From a virus: a stretch of DNA of 42,777 nucleotides. The notes under the pieces were generated by a model. It had not been told where the DNA came from, did not search any database, and was given only the letters and a program-made list of their open reading frames with translations. Numbering within the stretch: the first letter of the stretch is position 1; every line of letters begins with the position of its first letter. Where the stretch lies: positions 1-42,777 of the IMG/VR virus record IMGVR_UViG_3300020183_002723, one strand, 5' to 3'. This document shows, piece by piece, positions 7,136 through 14,132 of the stretch. Made by a program: the position numbers and the translations under genes.

Positions 7136-9031
7136 ATGGGAGCATTATTAGAATCAGGTCTTGTGGGTAACATCGGGTTAAAACACCTTAAAGTTATCAA
7201 AGAAGACACAATAAACAAATGGGACAGATTAGGGTTCCTAGAGGGTCTTAAAGGACACTTAAAAGAAAACGTAGCTCAGTTATATGAGAACCAAGCGTCT
7301 TTCCTAATTAACGAAGCAACTTCTGAAGGTTCAAATGGAGCTTTCGAAACTGTTGTTTTCCCTATCGTGAGAAGAGTATTCTCTAAATTATTAGCTAATG
7401 ATATCGTATCAGTACAAGCTATGAATTTACCTATCGGTAAATTATTCTATTTCATTCCTCGTATCCAAGGTTACGCTACCGGAGCTACTCCAAGTGCAGC
7501 TAACAATTGGGAAGGGTGGGGTGAACATTATTCACCAGTTGGGTCACCTCAAGCTGTTAATTCAGGTAAAAATGATCCAGGACAAGGTTATCCAGGATAT
7601 GGGACTGAAGGTGTTAATAATTTCCCTTACAAGAAAAATCTTTATGATTTATTTTATGAAGGTTCTGAGGGTGAATTAGATCCTCCAGGATTATTTGACT
7701 ATTCTAAAGGTTCTTGGACTGCTGTTACTCAAACTACAGAAATGCAAGTATGGGAAAATGGTGGTTTAGTTGCGGCTAACGCTGGACAATTAACAGGTCA
7801 AACTAATTTACGTAAAGTTATTGTTAAACTTTGTGGATGGACTGACGTACCAGGTGTTGGTAAATTAATCGGACCTGATGGTAATGAGGTTGATTCTGAA
7901 ACTTTCCTTTCAGATTTAAGACTTTACGCTACAGAAGATTTCTTAGACGCGGAATCACCATGTTCACCACTTTACCAAACTGATGGTACAACACCAAAAT
8001 CATTATTATTTAGAGTTGTAACCCAAATTTACGGTAAGGGAATTGTTCAACCAACATCAACAACGTCGTATACTGAGTATCCAGGTAATGGTAATGGTGG
8101 AGCTTACAACAACATCTGTAGTCAAAATGGTTGTATCTATTTAGAAGTTGATTTATCATGTCCAGCTTGTGCTACATGTGGTGATTCATCATTAGATGGT
8201 TATACGGGTTCTACTAGTGCTGATGATGTTAACATTGAAGCGATTTCAGCTGTTTGGAGACGTTACAAAAATCTAGAGTTTGAAGATCAAATCGGTGAGG
8301 TTTCTTTCGATTTAGAATCTGTTACAGTTTCTGTATCTGAAAGAAAACTAAGAGCACAATGGTCACCAGAATTAGCTCAAGACGTTGCGGCATTCCACAA
8401 TATCGACGCTGAAGCTGAATTAACAGCTTTATTGTCTGAACAAGTAGCTGCGGAAATTGACCGTGAAATCTTACGTGACTTACGTAAAGGTGCGGCTTGG
8501 AACCTACGTTGGGATTACAACGGATGGAGAAGAGTACAACAAGTAACTTCTTACACTCAAAAAGACTGGAATCAAACATTGATTACAGCGATCAACCAAT
8601 TGTCAGCTCAAATCCACAAGTCAACTCTTCGTGGTGGTGCTAACTGGATCGTTGTTTCTTCTGAGGTTTCAGCTATCTTTGATGATTTAGAATACTTCCA
8701 CGTATCTAACGCTTCACCTGAGCAAGATCAATACAACATGGGTATCGAAAGAGTTGGTACTTTAGCTGGTCGTTACCAAGTGTATAGAGATCCTTACTTC
8801 CCACCAAACCAAATCTTGTTGGGTCATAAAGGTACTTCTTTATTAGACACTGGATACATCTACGCTCCGTACGTACCTCTACAATTAACACCTACAATGT
8901 ATAACCCATTCAACTTCACACCTATCAAAGGTATCATGACAAGATACGCTAAGAAAATGGTTAACAACCGATTCTACGCACGTATCACTGTTGATGGAGT
9001 TCGTACATTTGATTTAAGAGAATTGAGATAA
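7136..9031 (+). CDS. Major capsid protein (gp23-like)
   Basis: This forms the hexamers of the head shell. The N-terminal 60 residues (with LKVIKEDTINKWDRLGFLEG) are a gp23-type prosequence, presumably cut near INEATSEG (59-66) by the prohead protease. Then FPIVRRVFSKLLANDIVSVQAMNLPIGKLFYFIPRI (split around residues 75-110) matches the conserved start of the HK97-fold shell domain, and the C-terminal half (EISAVWRRYKNLEFEDQIGEV onward) also fits gp23. At 631 residues it is about 110 longer than T4 gp23; the extra length lies around 115-370 and includes a Cys-rich loop (about 327-350: C-x4-C then C-x2-C-x2-C). No box is visible directly upstream, so it is likely co-transcribed with the scaffold gene, and a terminator follows. 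Confidence 0.95.
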   Translation: MGALLESGLVGNIGLKHLKVIKEDTINKWDRLGFLEGLKGHLKENVAQLYENQASFLINEATSEGSNGAFETVVFPIVRRVFSKLLANDIVSVQAMNLPIGKLFYFIPRIQGYATGATPSAANNWEGWGEHYSPVGSPQAVNSGKNDPGQGYPGYGTEGVNNFPYKKNLYDLFYEGSEGELDPPGLFDYSKGSWTAVTQTTEMQVWENGGLVAANAGQLTGQTNLRKVIVKLCGWTDVPGVGKLIGPDGNEVDSETFLSDLRLYATEDFLDAESPCSPLYQTDGTTPKSLLFRVVTQIYGKGIVQPTSTTSYTEYPGNGNGGAYNNICSQNGCIYLEVDLSCPACATCGDSSLDGYTGSTSADDVNIEAISAVWRRYKNLEFEDQIGEVSFDLESVTVSVSERKLRAQWSPELAQDVAAFHNIDAEAELTALLSEQVAAEIDREILRDLRKGAAWNLRWDYNGWRRVQQVTSYTQKDWNQTLITAINQLSAQIHKSTLRGGANWIVVSSEVSAIFDDLEYFHVSNASPEQDQYNMGIERVGTLAGRYQVYRDPYFPPNQILLGHKGTSLLDTGYIYAPYVPLQLTPTMYNPFNFTPIKGIMTRYAKKMVNNRFYARITVDGVRTFDLRELR

Positions 9032-9052
9032 TCAATATATCTTTAGTATAAG

Positions 9053-9083
9053 AAAAAGGTCAGAGAAATCTGACCTTTTTTAT
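9053..9083 (+). terminator. Rho-independent terminator after capsid gene
   Basis: A perfect 12-pair stem, AAAAAGGTCAGA (9053-9064) with TCTGACCTTTTT (9069-9080), closed by a GAAA tetraloop, lies 21 bases after the capsid stop. It ends in T's. The A-rich/T-rich ends make it potentially active on both strands. Confidence 0.93.
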
Positions 9084-9111
9084 TTTATACACATTAATAT
9101 GTTTTTACATA

Positions 9112-9119
9112 TATTTATA
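9112..9119 (+). promoter_or_regulatory. TATTTATA box before the secreted protein gene
   Basis: TATTTATA lies between the capsid terminator and the ATG at 9123, only 3 bases from the ATG. As with the boxes at 524 and 18182, so small a distance would imply leaderless translation if this is a -10 type element. Confidence 0.45.
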
Positions 9120-9122
9120 TGT

Positions 9123-10187
9123 ATGAAATATATATTAATAACACTATTGTTTTTGTCTTTATTTAATTTAAGGTCACAAACACCATATAAATTTGATTAT
9201 GTGGAAACATTTGATGTTGATTGGTCTGGAATATGGTGGACACCCATATCCACAACCAACTATTACACGAACGCTTCGGTATCACCAACCACGAGTGCGG
9301 TATTATACGGAACTGGTGGTGGGTCTTCAGTTTACGAGTCTGATTGGTACTCATTTCCAAATTTAGTCGTAGATCCTGGATACGATTACCAATTTAAATT
9401 TAGATTGGGTTCATATAGATTTACATCAACAGCTACAACTAGAGGTGTCGATGTCGCGGATTATATTACAGTACAATTATCAACTGATGGTGGGTTAACA
9501 TATACAAATGAACTTCGTATCACTGGTAATAGTAACGCTTATTGGAATTACAATACGTCCGGTGTTTACATAAAAACAGCTAACGGTACTCTAACCACGA
9601 TTGGTCCATCAGCTGGTGGTGATAGAACAACAACTGGTGATGGATATTCCGTAATACAATTAAACATACCACCAGGTACATCACAAATAGCTATTGATAT
9701 ATTCTCTAGAGCTAACGCTGCTGGTGAAGAATGGTGGATGGATAATTTTGAGTTGATTAAAACCGGAGGTCCTTTACCTGTTGAATTAATTTATTTTGAG
9801 GGTACTGGGTACCAACGTCATAATTTACTTAAGTGGTCAACAGCTACAGAACATAATTCGGATTATTTTTCAGTACAAAGGAGTCCTAATGGTGTTAATT
9901 GGTCTGAAGTTGTTACCATACAATCAAGTGGAAACTCAACAGAAAAAATTGATTACACACATATTGATGACTATTTAAACAATGGTACGGTATATTATAA
10001 ATTAATACAATATGATTTTGATGGTAAATTTAAGGAGTATGGGCCAATATCAATCACATATACACAACCAAGTAAAAAGGTTATAAAGTATGTCAATACT
10101 TTAGGTCAGGAGATTGATTTCACATATAAGGGGATTGTATTTGAGGTATATGACGATTTTACCACAAAAAAAATAATTAGGTGGTAG
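9123..10187 (+). CDS. Secreted protein with T9SS-like C-terminal sorting tail
   Basis: I choose the ATG at 9123 rather than 9099 because it gives a clean signal peptide (MKYILITLLFLSLFNLRSQ, cleavage about residue 18-19). The mature part has a beta-sandwich N-terminal domain (about 20-215, Trp/Tyr/Thr rich, ending in GEEWWMDNFELIK). Next comes the Bacteroidetes module PLPVELIYFEG...NLLKWSTATEHNSDYFSVQRS (about 220-310), very common just before type IX sorting domains. The last 35 residues (KKVIKYVNTLGQEIDFTYKG ... YDDFTTKKIIRW) resemble a type A T9SS C-terminal signal. In a host cell this would be sent to the outer surface. In a phage gene cluster it is unexpected; it could be surface exclusion, host adhesion change, or a gene captured from a Flavobacterium-type host. 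Its function is unknown. Confidence 0.85.
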   Translation: MKYILITLLFLSLFNLRSQTPYKFDYVETFDVDWSGIWWTPISTTNYYTNASVSPTTSAVLYGTGGGSSVYESDWYSFPNLVVDPGYDYQFKFRLGSYRFTSTATTRGVDVADYITVQLSTDGGLTYTNELRITGNSNAYWNYNTSGVYIKTANGTLTTIGPSAGGDRTTTGDGYSVIQLNIPPGTSQIAIDIFSRANAAGEEWWMDNFELIKTGGPLPVELIYFEGTGYQRHNLLKWSTATEHNSDYFSVQRSPNGVNWSEVVTIQSSGNSTEKIDYTHIDDYLNNGTVYYKLIQYDFDGKFKEYGPISITYTQPSKKVIKYVNTLGQEIDFTYKGIVFEVYDDFTTKKIIRW

Positions 10188-10389
10188 ATAACGTTCTTAT
10201 CGCTTTTGAGATTATTTCGGTCTCACCGATAGTGAAAGCTCCTCGGTTGTGAGCGGATTTAACAGACTCAACTAGGAAGTAAATTGATTTTTCCCTATCC
10301 ATAGTGGATAACATAAGTTCTAGGTGTTCCTCACTTAGAATATTTATGGACCCAAACAAATTACCATATATTTCCTCTTTTTCTTCCAT
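10177..10389 (-). CDS. Small conserved-looking hypothetical protein
   Basis: The longest frame starts at 10443, but its first 18 residues (MYYFLYFFIIYHYNINIF) are encoded by AT-rich promoter sequence, so I take the internal ATG at 10389, giving 70 residues beginning MEEKEEIYGNLFGSI. The protein is acidic to neutral and helical, with ILSEEHLELMLSTMDREKSI and a C-terminal GAFTIGETEIISKAIRTL. No family is recognised. It converges on the secreted protein gene with an 11-base overlap and is divergent from the gene at 10408. Confidence 0.65.
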   Translation of the reverse strand: MEEKEEIYGNLFGSINILSEEHLELMLSTMDREKSIYFLVESVKSAHNRGAFTIGETEIISKAIRTLSTT

Positions 10390-10394
10390 AAAGA

Positions 10395-10402
10395 TATTTA
10401 TA
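10395..10402 (+). promoter_or_regulatory. TATTTATA box in divergent gap
   Basis: TATTTATA lies 5 bases before the ATG at 10408, in the 18-base gap between divergent genes. Confidence 0.45.
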
Positions 10403-10407
10403 TTATA

Positions 10408-11313
10408 ATGATAAATAATAAAAAAATAAAGGAAATAATACAAGAGGTAACCTCAACAAATGGAAGTCGTGGTTCATACGTTGGTCCGTTACAGGTTGGT
10501 ATTCGTTTGTTTGAAAAAAAAAATCTAGATCCATTTACAGTTCCTGTTTCTAAGTATGATAGTCCAGAACTAGAGTATGATAGTTATGATGGTAAAATGG
10601 ATACACCAAAAAATAAAATAAAATCATTAGAAAAAAAAGCTAAAAAGATTTCAAATTTTATGAAAAACCACCCAGAATCAACATCAAGTGATGAAGATGG
10701 TAACATAATAAATCCATTCCCAGGTAAAATAAACGAAGCGGATACAGCTATTTCAGCTGGGGGATATAATGGACCTGTTGAACTTGGTTTACGTAAATGG
10801 AAAAGACATGTTTTGGGTCCATATACTGATGAGGTTGGTCACCACACAACAAAAAAACACAAAGAGAAAACACTTAAAAATAATATAAATCGAATTGTGG
10901 GGGTGTGGGAAAAAGATCCACACACAAAATCACACAATATTGATACATACCCAGTACATACAATTAACGAAGACCTGGGAGTTTGGTTTGGCACCAAGAA
11001 AAAACCTAAAGGATCCAAACAACCAAAAGGTCCATGGGTTAATATATGTCGAAAAGTTGATGGTAAACATCCACCATGTGGTAGACCTGACACCGATAAG
11101 GGAGCTTATCCAAAGTGTAGAGCTTCTGGTGTTGCTGGTAAAATGTCAGATTCACAAAAAAAAGCTGCTTGTCAACAAAAAAGAAAAGCTGAGAAAAAAG
11201 ATACACAAACCGGTAAGGGTCAAAAACCAGTTATGACTTCATATAAGACACGTAAGGAATCTATTGACGATCTAGTTGGTAGAATTATTACCGAGATTAG
11301 AAATTCTTTCTAA
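10408..11313 (+). CDS. Protein with duplicated GPxxxG(I/L)R motif and DUF5872-like C-terminal domain
   Basis: The 301 residues contain two copies of a short unit, GSYVGPLQVGIRLFEKKNLDPFT (about 21-43) and GGYNGPVELGLRKWKRHVLGPYTDEV (about 116-141), each starting a Lys-rich helical stretch. The C-terminal part (about 195-275) reads WVNICRKVDGKHPPCGRPDT then AYPKCRASGVAGKMSD and KKAACQQKRKAEKK. This four-Cys, basic pattern resembles DUF5872, which I recall from phage and giant-virus proteins and which may bind metal or nucleic acid. The final helix (ESIDDLVGRIITEIRNSF) resembles the C-terminal helices of other proteins here. A virion-associated or DNA-binding role is inference. Its end overlaps the convergent gene by 42 bases. 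Confidence 0.75.
   Translation: MINNKKIKEIIQEVTSTNGSRGSYVGPLQVGIRLFEKKNLDPFTVPVSKYDSPELEYDSYDGKMDTPKNKIKSLEKKAKKISNFMKNHPESTSSDEDGNIINPFPGKINEADTAISAGGYNGPVELGLRKWKRHVLGPYTDEVGHHTTKKHKEKTLKNNINRIVGVWEKDPHTKSHNIDTYPVHTINEDLGVWFGTKKKPKGSKQPKGPWVNICRKVDGKHPPCGRPDTDKGAYPKCRASGVAGKMSDSQKKAACQQKRKAEKKDTQTGKGQKPVMTSYKTRKESIDDLVGRIITEIRNSF
10410..10417 (-). promoter_or_regulatory. TATTTATC box variant for the small minus-strand gene
   Basis: Read on the minus strand this is TATTTATC, 20 bases before the ATG at 10389. It differs from the common box only in the last base and overlaps the start of the + strand gene. Confidence 0.3.
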
Positions 11314-11712
11314 AACGTTGTGTAATGAATTTTTAATCTGTGAATTGACAGTGTCCTCATAAGATAATCTTCTTTTTTCGGTTTCCATGTCAAATATTTG
11401 TATTATTCTTTCCCAGTCACGATTAGATAACTTAACACTGTAATGATAAACATGATTTGTTAAATCAACTCTATTGTAGTCCATCGTAACAAATATATCG
11501 AGTTCTTTATTCTCCATATATCGTTTATTGGACATGGGGGCAATCATGAATTTTGTACTAGAATGTTTTATAACTTTTAGACAAATCATAAAACATGTTT
11601 TTTCATATGTAGCTGTCTCCTCTTCATATGTGGGTATGGTTCGACCTTTTTTAAACCAAATATAAAATCTCAACTTTAATCGTCTAAAAAATCTAAATAC
11701 TTTCTTTTTCAT
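11272..11712 (-). CDS. Hypothetical protein with basic N-terminus and host-type promoter
   Basis: The 146-residue protein begins with a strongly basic amphipathic segment (MKKKVFRFFRRLKLRFYIWF, then KKGR), which could bind membrane or nucleic acid. The middle contains TCFMICLKVIKHSSTKFMIAP and ELDIFVTMDYNRVDLTNHVYHY, alternating strands, followed by a helical C-terminus. No family is recognised. A perfect Bacteroidetes promoter lies upstream (11730-11760), which suggests early, host-driven transcription although it is surrounded by structural genes. Its 3' end overlaps the convergent DUF5872-like gene by 42 bases, so the two transcripts would be antisense to each other there. Confidence 0.75.
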   Translation of the reverse strand: MKKKVFRFFRRLKLRFYIWFKKGRTIPTYEEETATYEKTCFMICLKVIKHSSTKFMIAPMSNKRYMENKELDIFVTMDYNRVDLTNHVYHYSVKLSNRDWERIIQIFDMETEKRRLSYEDTVNSQIKNSLHNVLERISNLGNNSTN

Positions 11713-11729
11713 AATATTAATTTGTTCAA

Positions 11730-11760
11730 CAAATATACACGAAAAAAGTAATTAAACAAA
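11730..11760 (-). promoter_or_regulatory. Perfect host-type (Bacteroidetes) promoter
   Basis: On the minus strand: TTTG (11757-11760), 19 bases, TATATTTG (11730-11737). Both elements and the spacing match the Bacteroidetes housekeeping consensus TTTG-N19-TAnnTTTG exactly. The start site would be near 11723, about 10 bases before the ATG at 11712. Confidence 0.75.
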
Positions 11761-11776
11761 TTTTTTAATTTTTTTT

Positions 11777-12232
11777 CTAACAATAAGGGGGTGAACAACG
11801 TTTTTTACCATCAAGTCCTGGTTTGGTTCCTTTACATACTTGAACGGCGTATCCGTTAGCGTAAGCACTTGGGTAAACGTCAAATTTAGACTTAGCTGCT
11901 GACTTACCTCTAGAACATAGTTTAGTACCGGATTTTTTTCTACCCTCAAACATCATGTCTTTATCGTCAATATTCATTGACATATCCATCGTGTCTTTTT
12001 TGGATTCGTTCATAATAAAATCAAAAACCTGGTCCATATTATTTTTAGCTTCAGATATATGATCTTGAGCCCAATCGTGTCCATTTTCTAATATAGATTC
12101 CACCATTTCTTGATCCAAATCCAATAATAGGTCACACTGTCGTCTCATTTGTTCAAGGTTTGAGAAGAACATATACCTAGATGACATATGTTCTTCTTTT
12201 AATATTCTCTTAATTATTCTTTCAATTTTCAT
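11777..12232 (-). CDS. Small protein with Cys-containing phage C-terminal domain
   Basis: Of 151 residues, the N-terminal 100 are helical and acidic (MKIERIIKRILKEEHMSSRY; DQEMVESILENGHDWAQDHI). The last 50 residues contain SGTKLCSRGKSAAKSKFDVY and PSAYANGYAVQVCKGTKPGL, ending in a Cys-Pro-Pro-Tyr-Cys type tail. I recall this 'LC-x-RGK-x-AAK-x-KF-x-VYPSAYANG-x-AVQVCKG' domain as common in diverse phage proteins of unknown role; with four Cys it may be a small metal-binding or DNA-binding unit. The N-terminal IKRILKEE helix resembles the N-terminus of the 10408 protein. It follows the gene at 12237 after 4 bases, so they form one unit under the box at 12634. Confidence 0.8.
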   Translation of the reverse strand: MKIERIIKRILKEEHMSSRYMFFSNLEQMRRQCDLLLDLDQEMVESILENGHDWAQDHISEAKNNMDQVFDFIMNESKKDTMDMSMNIDDKDMMFEGRKKSGTKLCSRGKSAAKSKFDVYPSAYANGYAVQVCKGTKPGLDGKKRCSPPYC

Positions 12233-12236
12233 ATCA

Positions 12237-12629
12237 TTAATTATTTAATCCAAACATTCCACCCAATGTTACCATATTTAATTGTGTAACGGGTGTTCCG
12301 TACCCATCAGTCCACACAGGGTGTGGTGGAGACACCTGTGTTACAGTTGATCCAGTTGATCCACAATCACAACATATTACACATTCGAAGTACTCATTTC
12401 CTGAATTTCTTGGTTGTAAACGGTCACACTCAATACAATCAGTATATGATATTAAACTAGTAACACCTTCTGTTGGTGGATCTAAAGTTAGATCACCAAT
12501 TTCATAACAACCTGGTGTTGTTCTTCCGGTAAAATATATGAAATAAGTACCGGGTAGTATCGAAAACGATCCCGAGTCAATTACCGGACTTCTAGATCCG
12601 TCACAATTACGTGTTAAATAGTAAGCCAT
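12237..12629 (-). CDS. Cys-rich hypothetical virion-associated protein
   Basis: The 130 residues have no recognised domain. The N-terminal half is beta-rich (GSFSILPGTYFIYFTGRTTP), followed by a Cys-dense stretch with CIECDR and ECVICCDCG, then a Pro/Gly/Thr-rich tail. The Cys pattern, in a phage that also has Cys-rich segments in the capsid and two fibre-like proteins, suggests a surface-exposed virion protein. It lies in the baseplate/tail cluster and has its own TATTTATA box 4 bases before the ATG. Confidence 0.7.
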   Translation of the reverse strand: MAYYLTRNCDGSRSPVIDSGSFSILPGTYFIYFTGRTTPGCYEIGDLTLDPPTEGVTSLISYTDCIECDRLQPRNSGNEYFECVICCDCGSTGSTVTQVSPPHPVWTDGYGTPVTQLNMVTLGGMFGLNN

Positions 12630-12633
12630 ATCT

Positions 12634-12641
12634 TATAAATA
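12634..12641 (-). promoter_or_regulatory. TATTTATA box on minus strand
   Basis: Read on the minus strand as TATTTATA, it ends 4 bases before the ATG at 12629 in a 22-base gap. Confidence 0.45.
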
Positions 12642-12651
12642 TTACGTTTAA

Positions 12652-14112
12652 TTATTTTTTATTTACGATTTGGAATTTTATTTGTTTTTTATATGTATTA
12701 ACCTCACCACTTGAAATCACTTTTAAATCAACGTAATATTCATTTGGTATTTTATCTCTAGTGTCAAATATAAAATAATACTCATTTGGTGTTCTATTTA
12801 GTTTGGTCCAATCCTGTACTTGTACTTCTGTTTGACCTTCCCTAACATAAATCCTGTAATACCCATCAACTTTGGGTAATTGTTTGTTTGTTGTGTAAGC
12901 TTGTTTTATTATTACACCGACTTTTCTAACGTCTGTATTTAATATTTTTTCATCTTGTTTAATTCCATAATAATCAAAACCATAAACTTTTGGTTCAATA
13001 GATGTTGTTCCCATTTGTAATGACTTTTGGATTGGGTATATAACAAATTCATTATGTATATCTGGTAAAGAGAATCCGTTTAATGTAATATTTGACCAAA
13101 CGTCATTAAATATACACGGTGTTTTATAACCAATTAATGGTGGTAATGTTATTTCATAAACACCCTTTGTTCGTCTACATGATTGTAGATCAACCAAACC
13201 TGGAATCGGATTACCCCCACTATCAGAAATGGTTACTTTTGGATTAAAATCTAAATTCTGAAAATCCCCATCTTCATATATGTACAAATATAATTTATTA
13301 ATTTTTCCAAGTGAAAATGAATTCCTATCGTCTTCTATTAAGTCATTATAATTTGTCTCCAAAAATGGTTCATAAAATGTCTGAGTGTGTCTTGTAAAAA
13401 ACCCAACGGAATATGTTCCTGTCGTTCCACTTAAGTTTTCAACCTGTGGTAGATACGCAATTCCCCAACCAGTGTTATTAGGAATACCACCATTCAATAG
13501 GTTGTTAATTTCCTGAGTCATATCAAACTCAATGTTTTCATCACCAAACTCAAAGTGTTGGGTGTCCACAATGGTTAAACCGGAGTATGGGAATAATCCA
13601 CCGTTCTGGTTGTTATAAATTCCAGGTTGTTCCCAGATACCAATAGTTGTTGTTTGGTACCAGTTACTAGGTCTATCAGAATAATTTTTATCGTTTTGTA
13701 TTTCAGTAATAACATCAAAGTAATCATACCCAACACCCTCATCCCATATCTGTGGTTGTTGTGGATCTAGATTAACGTATGGTATTCTAAATAATATTAA
13801 ATCAAAGGATGTTGATCTCAACCTACCTTGTGATGTTGACGTATTTAAATAATCTTTATCAAAAAAAGATGTATTTGTCATTCTTAAAGTGTGGGTAATA
13901 CCAGATTGACAGTCAGTTGATATCATCCCATTTTCAATTTTTTCTCTTAATAAACTTAGATCAATGTCAAATATAAATCTAGAAAACCCGGTTGGTAGGG
14001 ATATATTCCCATCACCATAGTATAATTCCATAACAGGATTCCTACCTGTGTTTACAAAACTATTAGATATTAGGGTATTATTTCGACTAAAATATGAATT
14101 GTTAATTGACAT
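12652..14112 (-). CDS. Beta-rich tail/baseplate structural protein (hypothetical)
   Basis: The 486 residues are almost wholly beta-strand and loop in character, rich in Asn, Tyr, Thr and Ile, without membrane segments. The N-terminal part has PVMELYYGDGNISLPTGFSR and FIFDIDLSLLREKI. Middle loops resemble receptor or sheath-binding surfaces (SNWYQTTTIGIWEQPG, TGWGIAYLPQVENL). The C-terminal 100 residues look like an Ig-like or fibronectin-like domain (VDGYYRIYVREGQTEVQVQD). It is directly downstream of the gp5-like baseplate gene and has a box 12 bases before its ATG. A baseplate wedge or tail-spike attachment role is likely from context; no family is named. Confidence 0.7.
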   Translation of the reverse strand: MSINNSYFSRNNTLISNSFVNTGRNPVMELYYGDGNISLPTGFSRFIFDIDLSLLREKIENGMISTDCQSGITHTLRMTNTSFFDKDYLNTSTSQGRLRSTSFDLILFRIPYVNLDPQQPQIWDEGVGYDYFDVITEIQNDKNYSDRPSNWYQTTTIGIWEQPGIYNNQNGGLFPYSGLTIVDTQHFEFGDENIEFDMTQEINNLLNGGIPNNTGWGIAYLPQVENLSGTTGTYSVGFFTRHTQTFYEPFLETNYNDLIEDDRNSFSLGKINKLYLYIYEDGDFQNLDFNPKVTISDSGGNPIPGLVDLQSCRRTKGVYEITLPPLIGYKTPCIFNDVWSNITLNGFSLPDIHNEFVIYPIQKSLQMGTTSIEPKVYGFDYYGIKQDEKILNTDVRKVGVIIKQAYTTNKQLPKVDGYYRIYVREGQTEVQVQDWTKLNRTPNEYYFIFDTRDKIPNEYYVDLKVISSGEVNTYKKQIKFQIVNKK

Positions 14113-14124
14113 TTACATTTTTAC

Positions 14125-14132
14125 AATAAATA
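14125..14132 (-). promoter_or_regulatory. TATTTATT box on minus strand
   Basis: Read on the minus strand as TATTTATT, it lies in the gap between the gp5-like gene and the next structural gene, 12 bases before the ATG at 14112. Confidence 0.5.

Noticed and set aside
9099-9122. Upstream ATG for the secreted protein
   Set aside because: Would place the TATTTATA box inside the gene and add eight residues before an otherwise ideal signal peptide.
10390-10443. N-terminal extension of the small minus-strand gene
   Set aside because: Encoded by AT-rich divergent promoter sequence; overlaps the start of the opposite gene.
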